A stretch of 64,000 bases of DNA from Chroococcidiopsis sp. TS-821 (GTDB taxonomy: Bacteria; Cyanobacteriota; Cyanobacteriia; Cyanobacteriales; Chroococcidiopsidaceae). The DNA lies in assembly GCF_002939305.1 (NCBI RefSeq), contig NZ_MVDI01000001.1, positions 62,001 to 126,000 on the forward strand, given 5' to 3'. Within the stretch, counting starts at the first letter, position 1, and each line of letters starts with the position of its first letter. A model generated the notes under the pieces. The model was not told where the DNA came from, did not search any database, and saw only the letters and a list, made by a program, of their open reading frames with translations. Of this stretch, positions 36,987-46,106 are shown in pieces. The translations under genes were made by a program, and so were the position numbers.

Positions 36987-38441
36987 ATGGCAAAAACCTT
37001 ATTTAATCCTAAACTTTTATCAACACCCCGTACCAGAGAGCGACAAGAATTAACAATACAATTACCTCTAGCCATAGCTGCTGCTTTCGCTGTTACAATT
37101 TTAATTTATATATTTTTACTTCCTCTACGTACTTCTTATTTAGGAAATCTCCTTTATAATAGAGGACTAACTCAACCTTTTACTATCTTTTTAGCGTGTA
37201 TAGTTGCAGCCTTCACAACGCTCAAATTCATTAAACTAAAAAAAGAATTTCTAGCACTTAACCAAGATTGCGTTCCAACACATATTTCATTAGAAGATCC
37301 TCAAGCACCACAAGTAGCGAAGCTACAGCAAAATCTAGCTTACACAAAAAGCTTAATTGCTACGCGTTGCAGTCGGGTACTAGCAGTTTATTTACAATCA
37401 GGCGATCGCAAAACCGTAACTGAGTTTGCTTTAGACGATTCAACCTTCTACATGGCTGCATTAGAAGCGTCTTATTCAGTTCCGCGAATTCTAGTTTGGG
37501 CTATTCCTATCTTAGGATTTATTGGCACAGTTATCGGTATTAGTAATGCTGTTAGTGGTTTCTCTGGATTTTTGTCAGAAGCAGCGGATATTGAACAGAT
37601 TAAGCAGGGAATAGGAACAGTAACTAATGGGCTTGCTATTGGTTTTGACACAACCTTACTTGCTCTTTGTTTGAGCGTTTTGGTTATGATTCCTTTAGTT
37701 TTTGCTGAAAGGCTTGAATCGCGGCTACTGTTGGCAATTGATATTTATATTAACGATAAAGTCTTATCTAAACTCCGCGATACTGCTGCTAATTGGGATG
37801 AACGTGCTATTTATAAAACAGTTAAAAATGCACTTCAAGATAGTCTCCCTAGTCCAGAAGCTTTAGTTCAACCAGCACATACATATGCTAAACAAGCAGC
37901 GACAGCATTAGCGAAAGGATTTCTGGTTGAAATTGGTAAAGTTCAAGGTGTGAGTACTCAGTTAATAGAAAAAATGGGTGAAGTAAGTCAAGTCGCTCTA
38001 CAAGATCGACAAGAGTTTCTTACTTTTTTTGAGCAACAACGTCAGATAAGTCATACAACTTTTACAGATTTAATTAGCGAATTTCAAGAGGTAAATTCAC
38101 AACTATTAACCGAAGTTAAAGCGAGTAATTCAGCAGTAGCTGATAGCTTAACTCAACAAGCTAATCAACTGAGTATGCGTTTGGAGCAAGCAGCGAAAGC
38201 CCTTGATAAGCGAATTGCTGCTTTAGAACAATGTGCAACTCAAGTTTCAGAAATAGCTAAACTTCAGCAAAGTTTAGAGCAGACAGTACATTCACTAGAA
38301 CAAACCGCGCAATTAGAACACGTTCTAGTTGGTGTTAGAGAAAGGTTAACGCAACTAACTCCGATTTTAGAGCAATTAAATCGTCCGCGTCGCATCACTT
38401 TAGTAGAGCGGGATGATAGGAGTTTAGACGTTCATGCGTAG
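36987..38441 (+). CDS. MotA/TolQ/ExbB-like proton-channel protein with long cytoplasmic tail
   Basis: A 484-residue protein with four predicted membrane segments: about 28-47, 63-82, 165-190 and 212-240. The last two carry ExbB/MotA-family signatures: WAIPILGFIGTVIGI and GLAIGFDTTLLALCLSV. After residue 241 a 240-residue, mostly coiled-coil cytoplasmic tail follows, much longer than in ExbB or TolQ and reminiscent of ZorA of Zorya. It overlaps the next gene by 8 bp. By analogy it would form a pentameric ion channel driving a partner. Neither TonB nor Tol genes nor flagellar genes are nearby. Confidence 0.82.
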   Translation: MAKTLFNPKLLSTPRTRERQELTIQLPLAIAAAFAVTILIYIFLLPLRTSYLGNLLYNRGLTQPFTIFLACIVAAFTTLKFIKLKKEFLALNQDCVPTHISLEDPQAPQVAKLQQNLAYTKSLIATRCSRVLAVYLQSGDRKTVTEFALDDSTFYMAALEASYSVPRILVWAIPILGFIGTVIGISNAVSGFSGFLSEAADIEQIKQGIGTVTNGLAIGFDTTLLALCLSVLVMIPLVFAERLESRLLLAIDIYINDKVLSKLRDTAANWDERAIYKTVKNALQDSLPSPEALVQPAHTYAKQAATALAKGFLVEIGKVQGVSTQLIEKMGEVSQVALQDRQEFLTFFEQQRQISHTTFTDLISEFQEVNSQLLTEVKASNSAVADSLTQQANQLSMRLEQAAKALDKRIAALEQCATQVSEIAKLQQSLEQTVHSLEQTAQLEHVLVGVRERLTQLTPILEQLNRPRRITLVERDDRSLDVHA

Positions 38442-38895
38442 TCGCCGAACAATTGAAGTTGAACTCTTTCCGTTTTTATCTGTTTTAGTTTGTGTAATTG
38501 GCAGTTTGATTTTACTTATTGTTGTTGTCACGGCACAGATTGCAAGTAATCAACGCCAGGTTACAATTGTTGCCCGCGAGGATGGACAAAATCAAGCTAA
38601 AGTTCCGCGATACATAGAGTGTCGCAGTGATGGCATTATTATTCATCCTGAGCAGAGTTTTGTTAGTAGAGAAGAAATTAATCATGCTCATTCAGCATTG
38701 CAAAACTTATTAGCAGAAGTCAGTCTCAACAAAGATAAAGAGTATTTAATCGTAGCAGTTCGTCCTGATGGTATTGATGTTTTTCAGGAAGTACGCGCTC
38801 TTGTTGAGCAGCAAAATATTGATATTGGGTTTGAGCCAATCGACGCAGGTTGGCAACTCAAAGTCCAAGATGCTGCAACACGGAGGATAAAGTGA
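38434..38895 (+). CDS. ExbD-like protein A (Asp-less plug helix)
   Basis: A 153-residue single-pass protein: short basic cytoplasmic N-terminus, membrane helix 11-36 (ELFPFLSVLVCVIGSLI), then a periplasmic domain. Position 16 is Ser where ExbD/TolR/MotB have the proton-carrying Asp in the PxxD-type motif. The C-terminal motif VRPDGIDVFQEVR...GFEP also occurs in the next gene (VRPD...F..AR...GWEP), so both are paralogues. It overlaps the following gene by 4 bp (GTGA). Confidence 0.78.
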   Translation: MRSRRTIEVELFPFLSVLVCVIGSLILLIVVVTAQIASNQRQVTIVAREDGQNQAKVPRYIECRSDGIIIHPEQSFVSREEINHAHSALQNLLAEVSLNKDKEYLIVAVRPDGIDVFQEVRALVEQQNIDIGFEPIDAGWQLKVQDAATRRIK

Positions 38896-39596
38896 GAAGA
38901 CGAACTTATAAACAGTCAATTCCTACACAAAATTTAGATTCTTTTTTAGATATTCTCACTAATACTGTTGGCGTGTTGATGTTTGTGGGGTTGTTTGTCA
39001 GCGTAGTTGCTGTGCAATCTGCTACTATTGTTCGCACTCCTTTAGTTTCAGATTCGGATAAATCTCCGCAGTTTTTTGAGGTACGAGGCAACAAAGTTAT
39101 ACCTCTCGACCACGCTACAGTTAATCGTGAGTTTACAGATTTTAGTAACTCGTTACCTTCGTGTAACGAACCAGAATTACCGCTAGATTTAGATATTTAC
39201 AGCTATCAATATTATCAACAACAACTACAAGAGTATCGCAATTGCCTTGCCCACAAAATAGCTCAAGTAAAGAATTTTAGAGTACAAACTTCACATTACC
39301 AGGTGCGTATTAATCTAAATTCTTCCTTAGGATTAATCTATGAACCCTTAAGTAATGAAAGCGGTGAATCTATTCAAGAATTGGCGCAAGTGAGTTCAGA
39401 ATTTCACAGTCTTCTGAAAACATGGAATCCCCAAACTGATTATTTAGCATTTATTGTACGACCTGACAGCTTTGCGGCGTTTCGTCGCGCTCGCGAGATT
39501 GCTTGGCAAAAAGGCTTTGACGTAGGTTGGGAACCAATGCAGCAGGATGTACCTATTGAGTTTAGTTCGCAGGGACGAGCAGTAGGCGTGCAGTAA
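38892..39596 (+). CDS. ExbD-like protein B (retains membrane Asp)
   Basis: A 234-residue single-pass protein: MRRRTYKQS N-terminus, then membrane helix from about residue 16 (DSFLDILTNTVGVLMFVGLF) with Asp20 at the ExbD Asp25 position. A larger periplasmic domain ends with VRPDSFAAFRRAREI...GWEP, homologous to protein A. The GTG start at 38892 is preceded by GGAGG at 38882; an upstream in-frame start at 38850 lies inside the previous gene and is rejected. Ends 16 bp before the convergent Ycf46 gene. Confidence 0.78.
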   Translation: MRRRTYKQSIPTQNLDSFLDILTNTVGVLMFVGLFVSVVAVQSATIVRTPLVSDSDKSPQFFEVRGNKVIPLDHATVNREFTDFSNSLPSCNEPELPLDLDIYSYQYYQQQLQEYRNCLAHKIAQVKNFRVQTSHYQVRINLNSSLGLIYEPLSNESGESIQELAQVSSEFHSLLKTWNPQTDYLAFIVRPDSFAAFRRAREIAWQKGFDVGWEPMQQDVPIEFSSQGRAVGVQ

Positions 39597-39612
39597 ACAT
39601 GATAGCAATAAC

Positions 39613-41127
39613 TTATTGCAACTGTCGCTGAATCCGGTTGCTCAAAGTGCTGTGTTTTGATGCTAAACGCGCTTTACCCGCCGCCGCCCATTCTTGGAGA
39701 AACTCAATTTGTTCTTGCGCGGTGCGTGCTAGCGGAATAATTTGGCTAGCAGCTTCTAGAATATCGTCTGTTGTAAAGTCGCGGTTTTGACTAAAGCCAA
39801 TATGCATTGCTTCGATCAGCGTTTGCTCAATTTCTGCACCAGAAAAGTCGGGTGTTTCGTAAGCTAAGCGTTCGATGTCGTAATTTTTAATGTTGTGAGG
39901 GCGCAGTCGCGATAAATGAACGGTAAAAATTGCTTTGCGTTCTTCTTGAGTTGGTAAACCGACAAAGAAAATTTCATCAAAACGTCCTTTGCGGAGCATT
40001 TCGGGTGGCAGCGATTGAATATCATTAGCGGTAGCGACAACAAACACTGGCGATGTTTTTTCCGCAAGCCAGGTGATGAATGTCCCAAATACGCGGCTCG
40101 TCGTACCAGCGTCGCCTTTCCCACCAATACCTGCAAACGCTTTATCAATTTCATCAATCCACAAAATACAGGGCGATAGGGCTTCTGCAACTTGAATCAT
40201 TTGTCGCGTGCGCGATTCCGATTCACCGACTAAGCCGCCAAACAAACGTCCAACGTCTAACCGTAGCAGCGGTAAATGCCAGTGATGCGCGATCGCTTTG
40301 GCGGTAAGCGACTTTCCTGTTCCTTGAATTCCCACTAATAATAAGCCGCGTGGGTGCGGTAAGCCATAAGTTCTCGCGCGTTCGGTAAATGCTCCACCCC
40401 GCCGTAACAACCAGTCTTTAAGATTATCTAATCCTCCTATATCTGAAATTTTTTCAGTAGCAGGGTAAAAGTCGAGAATTTGAGTTTGCCGAATCGTTTG
40501 TCGCTTTTCTTGCAATACAAGTTCGACATCTTCCGGCTGAATTTGCCCATGCGTGGCGATCGCCCGTGCTAGAACGCGCCGAATGCGTTCCATCGATAGC
40601 CCTTGACACGAACGCACTAATTCATCAAGTACTTTCCCAGTGAGTGATTGTCCTGTGGCTGCGAACAACCGCTCGATTTCTGCTTTAATTTCGGGTGCTG
40701 CGGGTAGCGGAAACTCTAAAACAGTTAAAACTTCGCTTAAATCTTCAGGGATCGCTACTTTTGGCGATAGGATGACAATGTTCTTAGGTTGAGACTTCAA
40801 CAGTTTTGCTAAATTACGCAGCTTCCGGCAAATCGACACATCTTCTAAAAAGCGATGGAAGTCGCGCAAAATAAATACCGCAGGTGCTGATACGGGGAGT
40901 TTTTCAACTAACTCCAATGCCTGTAGCGGGTTACGACGACCAAAACCTGCATCATTGGGATTCGCGGTGTATCCATCTACAAAGTCCCAAATATAAATCG
41001 CCCGATTGCCTTGACGCTGTGCTACTTCCCGAACTGCTAGTTCGACACGTTCTTCTTCAAAGGTGGGAATATAAATCAAAGAGTAACGGGCGCGCAGTAG
41101 CAGTTCAAACTCATCGTGGAAGCTCAT
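39613..41127 (-). CDS. ycf46: Ycf46-type AAA ATPase
   Basis: A 504-residue protein: N-terminal domain, then an AAA+ module (about 240-420) with Walker A GIQGTGKSLTAK, Walker B CILWIDEID, sensor ATANDI and the arginine-finger segment MLRKGRFDEIFFVGLP. Homologous to the plastid-encoded Ycf46 of red algae, reported to be involved in the regulation of photosynthesis or bicarbonate use in Synechocystis. Start ATG 41127. Ends 16 bp from the ExbD-like protein B gene. Confidence 0.9.
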   Translation of the reverse strand: MSFHDEFELLLRARYSLIYIPTFEEERVELAVREVAQRQGNRAIYIWDFVDGYTANPNDAGFGRRNPLQALELVEKLPVSAPAVFILRDFHRFLEDVSICRKLRNLAKLLKSQPKNIVILSPKVAIPEDLSEVLTVLEFPLPAAPEIKAEIERLFAATGQSLTGKVLDELVRSCQGLSMERIRRVLARAIATHGQIQPEDVELVLQEKRQTIRQTQILDFYPATEKISDIGGLDNLKDWLLRRGGAFTERARTYGLPHPRGLLLVGIQGTGKSLTAKAIAHHWHLPLLRLDVGRLFGGLVGESESRTRQMIQVAEALSPCILWIDEIDKAFAGIGGKGDAGTTSRVFGTFITWLAEKTSPVFVVATANDIQSLPPEMLRKGRFDEIFFVGLPTQEERKAIFTVHLSRLRPHNIKNYDIERLAYETPDFSGAEIEQTLIEAMHIGFSQNRDFTTDDILEAASQIIPLARTAQEQIEFLQEWAAAGKARLASKHSTLSNRIQRQLQ

Positions 41128-41176
41128 GGCAGTGATGGGGGCTAGGGGCTAATGAAAATTCGTTGACATTTTAATG

Positions 41177-41680
41177 TTAAAGGTCTTTCTTTAGAGCTTG
41201 CAGCGAAGCCCAGCGTTTGTCAATAAGTGCTGTTGAATTCTCATTACTCTCCGGCTGAATTCCTGAGCATTTCGCGTCGCATAATTGCCTTTGCGGCAGT
41301 TCTAGACACAACTGCTCGTAAAGCCATTGATTAGGCTCGAAGAAACCGCGGGGTGGCAATGTTTCTACCAAGTCTTCCACGGCGATTTCTCGCTCGACTA
41401 AAAGTATATCTGTTTGTTCGGCAGCTTCGTCTAACCAGATAATTTCTGAAGTATCAACAACTAAACGATAGTTGTATTGTTGCAAGCAGCGATGGCACGT
41501 TAGCGTGATGATGGTTTCAGCAGTAGCAGACACTTCTAAGTAGTTGCCACAATGCTTTACTTTAAGCCAACCCCGAACGGGTGTCAGGGTTTCTAAATCT
41601 GGCAAAAACTCCTGAACTTGGATTGTCTCAGTTTTCTCTGGCGCTTTCAGTAGCTGTGGAATATAAATAGTTTCCATCAT
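41177..41680 (-). CDS. DUF177/YceD family protein
   Basis: A 167-residue protein of the YceD (DUF177) family, in plants and bacteria linked to 23S rRNA accumulation and often next to rpmF. Seen: CHRCLQQY (two Cys) and CDAKCSG (two Cys), a likely zinc site, and the C-terminal DKRWASLQALKKDL. The start at 41680 (MMETIYIPQL) is chosen because the frame upstream to 41701 is not family-like. Lies in the L34/YidC block. Confidence 0.85.
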   Translation of the reverse strand: MMETIYIPQLLKAPEKTETIQVQEFLPDLETLTPVRGWLKVKHCGNYLEVSATAETIITLTCHRCLQQYNYRLVVDTSEIIWLDEAAEQTDILLVEREIAVEDLVETLPPRGFFEPNQWLYEQLCLELPQRQLCDAKCSGIQPESNENSTALIDKRWASLQALKKDL

Positions 41681-41797
41681 AATTTTGCGCCACCCCTTCA
41701 AACAAATAGTATTTCCAGCACAGCGTTAGTACTCAAATAACAGTCTAGCTGTTATTACAGGGATCAGAGGCATGTTACTTTTTCAGATTTATATGAA

Positions 41798-41817
41798 ATG
41801 GGCGCAACTGCGCCCAT
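41798..41817. terminator. GC-rich hairpin after jag gene
   Basis: ATGGGCGC-AACT-GCGCCCAT, eight perfect base pairs with a four-base loop, seven bases past the Jag gene stop (minus strand). T-run is short, so a weak intrinsic terminator on either strand. Confidence 0.55.
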
Positions 41818-41824
41818 GCTATTT

Positions 41825-42331
41825 TTATTGCAGCTGGCGCACTACTAAATGTCGGTGTGGCTCCTTACCTTTACTAAAGGTTTCTAAATCTGGAAAAGTC
41901 TTTAAGAAGGTATGAACTTGACGGCGCTCTGCTGATGATAGCGATTTGATTTCGACTTCTTGCCCTGAAGCGCGGACTTGTTCAGCAGCTGCTTGGGCGA
42001 TCGCTTGCACTTCTGCTTGACGACGTACGCGATAACCGTTTAACTCTACCGTGTATGACGCTTGGTCAGTTGGTGACTGATTCAAGTTCAGCGTCGCATT
42101 TGCCAAGTATTGAATTGCATCCAGCACGCTACCTTCTGAGCCAATCAAAATGTCTATCTGTTCTGGAGTGAGTTTGGTAGCATCAATCGTCAACCAATAG
42201 TTGTCTGGCTCTTTCTTACCTTCGATTTGAGTTGCTTCTAAGTGAGCCTCCACACTCGGAGACACACCCATCAGCTGAAGCAGCTTTTCCAGCCACACTC
42301 GACCCCGCTGCATGCGTGTATCCTCGGTCAT
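41825..42331 (-). CDS. Jag/KhpB-like R3H-KH RNA-binding protein
   Basis: A 168-residue protein: a KH-like region with ILIGSEGSVLDAIQYLAN and a C-terminal R3H-like segment (RRQVHTFLKTFPDLETFSKGKEPHRHLVV, split across 130-165). Binds RNA and is usually encoded next to yidC, as here (2 bp from the yidC stop). Its exact role in cyanobacteria is not established. Confidence 0.88.
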   Translation of the reverse strand: MTEDTRMQRGRVWLEKLLQLMGVSPSVEAHLEATQIEGKKEPDNYWLTIDATKLTPEQIDILIGSEGSVLDAIQYLANATLNLNQSPTDQASYTVELNGYRVRRQAEVQAIAQAAAEQVRASGQEVEIKSLSSAERRQVHTFLKTFPDLETFSKGKEPHRHLVVRQLQ

Positions 42332-42333
42332 AC

Positions 42334-43479
42334 TTACCCTGAAGCTTTTTTCTTAGAACGTCCTGGTTCAAAAGGAAGTGTTTCACGTCCTTTAGCGTCT
42401 GATTCTTTTTTTTCAGATGCTGCTACAATCTTTTGCAGGTTTTCCGGCAGAGGTTCGCGGGAAACAATAAACGTCTGCAACGTTTGGAAGATGTTTGCAA
42501 TGAGCATATACATCAAGACTCCCGCAGGTAGAGGGAAAAACAAAAACATCCCCGAAAAAATGACCGGAGTGATTTTGTTAACTGTATCCTGTTGTGGATT
42601 ACCTGAGGCACCTTGACCAGAAAGCACTTGGTTGAGGTACAAGCTTAAACCAAAGCCAATCACCATCGCCACAATGTCCCAGTGGATTGTGCCATCAGCA
42701 TCAAAAGCCCCTACCCGACCCAATGCGTCGATGAACAAAAACCCCTTATCAGCAGCAATTCCTGGAATTGTTCCTTGAATCGTCGCATCGCCTGGTTGTA
42801 GTGCTGTTATATTGCCTGCTTCGTCGATTTGTACCCGCTCTTGACCTTTTGTAATCTTCCAGTGGGGTGTAATATTAGACTCTGGATGTTGAGCAACCAA
42901 CTCTTGAAGTGGCTTACCTTCCACAGTTTGAAATTCAACTTTTGTTTTTTCACCAACAGCTAAACTCGTACCGCTAGGAAGAATCGCACTAATGCGGTAA
43001 TGCTCTCCATCTGCTATGTAAATGTTTTGCGGTGAAGTCGCAAAGGCTTTTGGTTGAATCCGTTCGATTTGTTCCTGAGGCAGAATTTGCAGGTTGACAG
43101 TATAGTTGACATCCGAAAACGGCGAACCGCGTAACGTGGCGAATAAGGCAAATAATACTGGCATTTGCAGCAGCACGGGTAAACACCCGGACAGCGGATT
43201 ACCAAATTCTTTGTATACCGCACTCATTTCTTCCTGCAACTTGGCAGGATTGTCTTTGTGGCGCTCCTGAATTTCTTTTACCCGCTTTTGCATGAGCGGC
43301 TGCGTGATTCGCGTGCGCCGCATATTACGAATCGAGCCAGCACTAAGAGGGTAGAGTGCAAAGCGAATGACGAGTGTTAACGCCACGATCGCTAATCCAT
43401 AGCTTGGCACGATCCCGTAGAAGAAATCTAGGATCGGCAGCATTACGTTGTTAGAAAGAAACCCGATACCAAAATCCAT
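42334..43479 (-). CDS. yidC: Membrane protein insertase YidC
   Basis: A 381-residue inserter of the Oxa1/YidC/Alb3 family, needed for membrane proteins including photosystem subunits. Seen: an N-terminal membrane segment (1-25), the cytoplasmic loop with basic residues ([20 protein letters not shown]), [20 protein letters not shown], a periplasmic beta-domain (about 120-250) and later segments, and [18 protein letters not shown]. Part of the rnpA-yidC-jag group, but separated from the upstream PH gene by about 350 bp. Confidence 0.96.
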   Translation of the reverse strand: MDFGIGFLSNNVMLPILDFFYGIVPSYGLAIVALTLVIRFALYPLSAGSIRNMRRTRITQPLMQKRVKEIQERHKDNPAKLQEEMSAVYKEFGNPLSGCLPVLLQMPVLFALFATLRGSPFSDVNYTVNLQILPQEQIERIQPKAFATSPQNIYIADGEHYRISAILPSGTSLAVGEKTKVEFQTVEGKPLQELVAQHPESNITPHWKITKGQERVQIDEAGNITALQPGDATIQGTIPGIAADKGFLFIDALGRVGAFDADGTIHWDIVAMVIGFGLSLYLNQVLSGQGASGNPQQDTVNKITPVIFSGMFLFFPLPAGVLMYMLIANIFQTLQTFIVSREPLPENLQKIVAASEKKESDAKGRETLPFEPGRSKKKASG

Positions 43480-43832
43480 TGGCGTTAAGTCAACCTGAAC
43501 TACTCTAATTTGTCTGAATCTAATGTATCCGAACTAAGGGTCAGGCGTTGGGATGAGAGAACGAAGCATCGATTTTCCCGATCAATAATACCGATCTGTT
43601 GTAGCAGGGGTCGGGGGTCAGGGATAAAAGCTACCTACTGGTGGTCGTTTGCGTTGCGTGCGGAGGTCTCTTCCGTCGAGCAAACTTTACAAGTCAATAG
43701 TTCTAAGCTTTTATGATGTCTTGATCAATCCTTCGATTGCTATATCGTTCTATTTATCAAGCATGATAACAGGCATGGGCTCTCGCTTTAAGAGCCAAGC
43801 TCCAGACCTGACCTTGGTGAATCGAGTTCAGA
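43480..43832. other. Gap upstream of yidC with heptamer repeat
   Basis: About 350 bp with no gene. It contains a period-7 repeat copy (GGGGTCGGGGGTCAGGG) at 43605-43624. The yidC promoter is expected on the minus strand near 43500-43560. Confidence 0.5.
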
Positions 43833-44210
43833 CTAAGCTGCACCTACTTTCTTAGCAGCCACTTGCTCGTTGATATAGTCGTAAATTTCGCGAAACTTGG
43901 GCACTGCCCGTAATTCCAAACGACTACCATCTCTGAGCGTCAGTACCATATCTCCCCACAAGCCGACACCTCTAGGAACTTTCACAATTTTAACTATTTC
44001 CGCATAGATCACGTCGGTGCGATCGCGTCCTTGCCAACCTCCTGTTACTGAAATACGACGATTCGTAATGCGATAGCGCAGCCACAAGGCGCGTACAATC
44101 GCTCCAATGGTCAACGGTAGACCAATTATTGTTAGTCCAATAAGTAGATTAATAATGAGATCTCCAATATGCGGTCCGCCTTCAAAAAATACGTCCTCAC
44201 GAATGCCCAT
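43833..44210 (-). CDS. Small PH-domain-like membrane protein
   Basis: A 125-residue protein with an N-terminal helical membrane region (about 15-45) and a beta-rich domain (YRITNRRISVTGGW, then VIYAEIVKIVKVPRGVG) matching bacterial PH (bPH_2) domains. Conserved between rnpA and yidC in cyanobacteria; role unknown. Its start overlaps the end of rnpA by 14 bp. Confidence 0.8.
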   Translation of the reverse strand: MGIREDVFFEGGPHIGDLIINLLIGLTIIGLPLTIGAIVRALWLRYRITNRRISVTGGWQGRDRTDVIYAEIVKIVKVPRGVGLWGDMVLTLRDGSRLELRAVPKFREIYDYINEQVAAKKVGAA

Positions 44211-44610
44211 CTATCACCTCAGCTTCGGTCAACAACTGCTCTAATTCTTGCAGAAATTGATCGTAATCGCACTGAGCTTGTACCGCTGACGGATGTACAA
44301 TTACCACCAGTAACCATCCGGGCGCGATGCGCGGCAATAAATTACGGCAAGCTGCTCGAATCTGACGCTTGATTCGATTGCGAATCACAGCGCGTTTACT
44401 AACTTTTGTGCTTACTGAAATTCCAAAACGCGTTGGGACTTCTGCTAACTCAGATTGTTGCAGATCTTGACTAGCCGGGTTTACGCTATACTGGGCTTTC
44501 CGCTGTAAGGCTCTCAACGTTATGTGCGAACCGCTACGGCGGATTCCTTCTCGAAATACTGCTCGAAAATCATGCCGACTTTGCAGTCGATTTGCTTTAC
44601 GTAAAGCCAC
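44197..44610 (-). CDS. rnpA: Ribonuclease P protein component
   Basis: A 137-residue protein subunit of RNase P, which removes 5' leaders from tRNA precursors. Family motifs are visible: MALRKANRLQSRHDFRAVF and the RNR motif in SKRAVIRNRIKRQIRAA. Directly follows rpmH, as usual, and overlaps the PH gene by 14 bp. Confidence 0.95.
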   Translation of the reverse strand: MALRKANRLQSRHDFRAVFREGIRRSGSHITLRALQRKAQYSVNPASQDLQQSELAEVPTRFGISVSTKVSKRAVIRNRIKRQIRAACRNLLPRIAPGWLLVVIVHPSAVQAQCDYDQFLQELEQLLTEAEVIDGHS

Positions 44611-44662
44611 GCGTAGTCGATCTCGAACGTATCAACGTTAGATTTTTGCAATTTGTACTCAA

Positions 44663-44797
44663 CTAAACCGCTAACCGATGACGTCCTTTTTTTCTACGGG
44701 CTTTTATAACATTTTGTCCATCTGGAGTCCGCATCCGAGCACGGAAGCCAGAGGTTCTTTTTCGCTTGCGGTTTGTCCCTTCTAAAGTGCGCTTCAT
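44663..44797 (-). CDS. rpmH: 50S ribosomal protein L34
   Basis: A 44-residue protein whose translation starts [21 protein letters not shown] and ends KGRHRLAV, diagnostic for L34. It is very basic and sits 53 bp upstream of rnpA in the canonical rpmH-rnpA operon. Confidence 0.95.
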   Translation of the reverse strand: MKRTLEGTNRKRKRTSGFRARMRTPDGQNVIKARRKKGRHRLAV

Positions 44798-44903
44798 AAT
44801 TCTTCCTTGCTTAGCTGTTTATGAAAAAGTCACAATCTCTTATTGTATCACCAAATATCGCCAACTATGTAACCCCAGCCGCGAGGAAGATACAGTACAT
44901 TCG

Positions 44904-44931
44904 GCACTCCTGACCTCTGACCCCTGAGTCC
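44904..44931. repeat. Period-7 repeat (CTGACCT/CTGACCC)
   Basis: A heptamer run TGACCTC-TGACCCC in the gap between rpmH and the DUF2808 gene, same family as others listed. Confidence 0.55.
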
Positions 44932-44934
44932 TTC

Positions 44935-45468
44935 TTATGTGATACTCAGAATCCACGTACCTACATAGCGCAGCAGTGGCACATCCCCAGGCGTTTGAAC
45001 CTGGCAGTTAAAATAGTACATCCCGCCAAATGTGGGATTTCTCACATTAGAAAAGACAATTTCAGTACGCGTATTAGCGGGCACAGGTTCCACAGGAAAG
45101 ATTTCCACAACGCGGTTTTCTTGATCCCATCGCACTTCTTGTAGTGGTATGCTCTTTCCTCTAACACGAACTTCGATTCTGTCAGTGTCAAACCTACCTT
45201 TATAGTTTTCAGGATAGGAAACTGTAAATTGAGCAACAGCCACATTCAGTCTATTGCCTGGAATACGCAAACGGTAGCGATCCCAGCCGTTAGCTTTTCC
45301 GCCAAAATCTAAGCGAAAAGGCAACTGGTTTTCGCGTCTGACGCCGCTAAATATTGTAAATCCAGGCAAGGACTGGGCAAGCGAAACAACAGGAAACCCA
45401 ACAATTAAACAACTAGTAACGGCTAAAGCAGAAATTACACGACGCATAGATACTTTTGTGGCTACCAT
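44935..45468 (-). CDS. Exported DUF2808 protein
   Basis: A 177-residue secreted protein. The start ATG 45468 gives a signal peptide (MVATKVSMRRVISALAVTSC..., cleavage near VSLAQS). The mature part has GKANGWDRYRLRIPG and SYPENYKGRFD..., features of the cyanobacterial DUF2808 family. The frame stays open to 45624 but those residues look non-coding. Function unknown. The gap to pntA is about 790 bp. Confidence 0.82.
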   Translation of the reverse strand: MVATKVSMRRVISALAVTSCLIVGFPVVSLAQSLPGFTIFSGVRRENQLPFRLDFGGKANGWDRYRLRIPGNRLNVAVAQFTVSYPENYKGRFDTDRIEVRVRGKSIPLQEVRWDQENRVVEIFPVEPVPANTRTEIVFSNVRNPTFGGMYYFNCQVQTPGDVPLLRYVGTWILSIT

Positions 45469-46051
45469 CGGTTTGATACCTAAATAGTAGGTGTTTTTAC
45501 TAAACTTTACCAGAAAGGGGCGAAGGCAAAAAAACCAGAATTTCATCCTGTGAATCAGGTCTAATACTCCAGCAGGAACAGCATGGAGAAGAAGCAGTCC
45601 GACACGCAAAGCATTACGATTCAATTTAGCAAATGCGTGTTACAACGTTTCCTTCCCCCTCGCTTCATCGCTCGCTCCCATAATGTTGGACTGGCTGTAG
45701 TCGAAAAAAGTGCCAATGCTTTGCAATTTTTTATTGCGGGTGTTCCTGCTGAAAAGTAGCAAGAACAAGCGAAGTCGAAATTATTTTATTGCCGAACTCG
45801 CAGTTATTTATTGATAAATGTGTACCAGTGTGTCTATATTTTTGATTTTCGTTATAAAAATTGAAACATTTTGCCACACAAATGCCGATCGGATACGCTA
45901 AATTCATCAAGACTCCCAATTTGTTCAAGAAAATCTTGATGACTCAGCATTATAGTTACAAAAAGTAACAGAGAAAATGCTTTGGCAGCTCAATTTATAA
46001 AAGAAGCTAAAGATTGGAATTTGACACTTGGGGATCGCAATAAGATGGGCA

Positions 46052-46070
46052 AAGTTAAGTACAAGTTAAG
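46052..46070 (-). promoter_or_regulatory. Pho-box-like tandem repeat
   Basis: On the minus strand CTTAACTT-GTA-CTTAACTT: two identical octamers with a 3-bp spacer. Cyanobacterial Pho boxes are octamers PyTTAAPyPyT/A repeated every 11 bp, so this fits. The gene it would control is unclear: the DUF2808 gene is about 580 bp downstream on that strand. Confidence 0.4.
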
Positions 46071-46106
46071 TTTTGAAAAATATTAAATTGCAATTGCCAA
46101 ACCGAT

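Noticed and set aside
36987-39596. Full Zorya defence system
   Set aside because: No ZorC, ZorD or ZorE and no OmpA-type ZorB; only the channel with a long tail is reminiscent.
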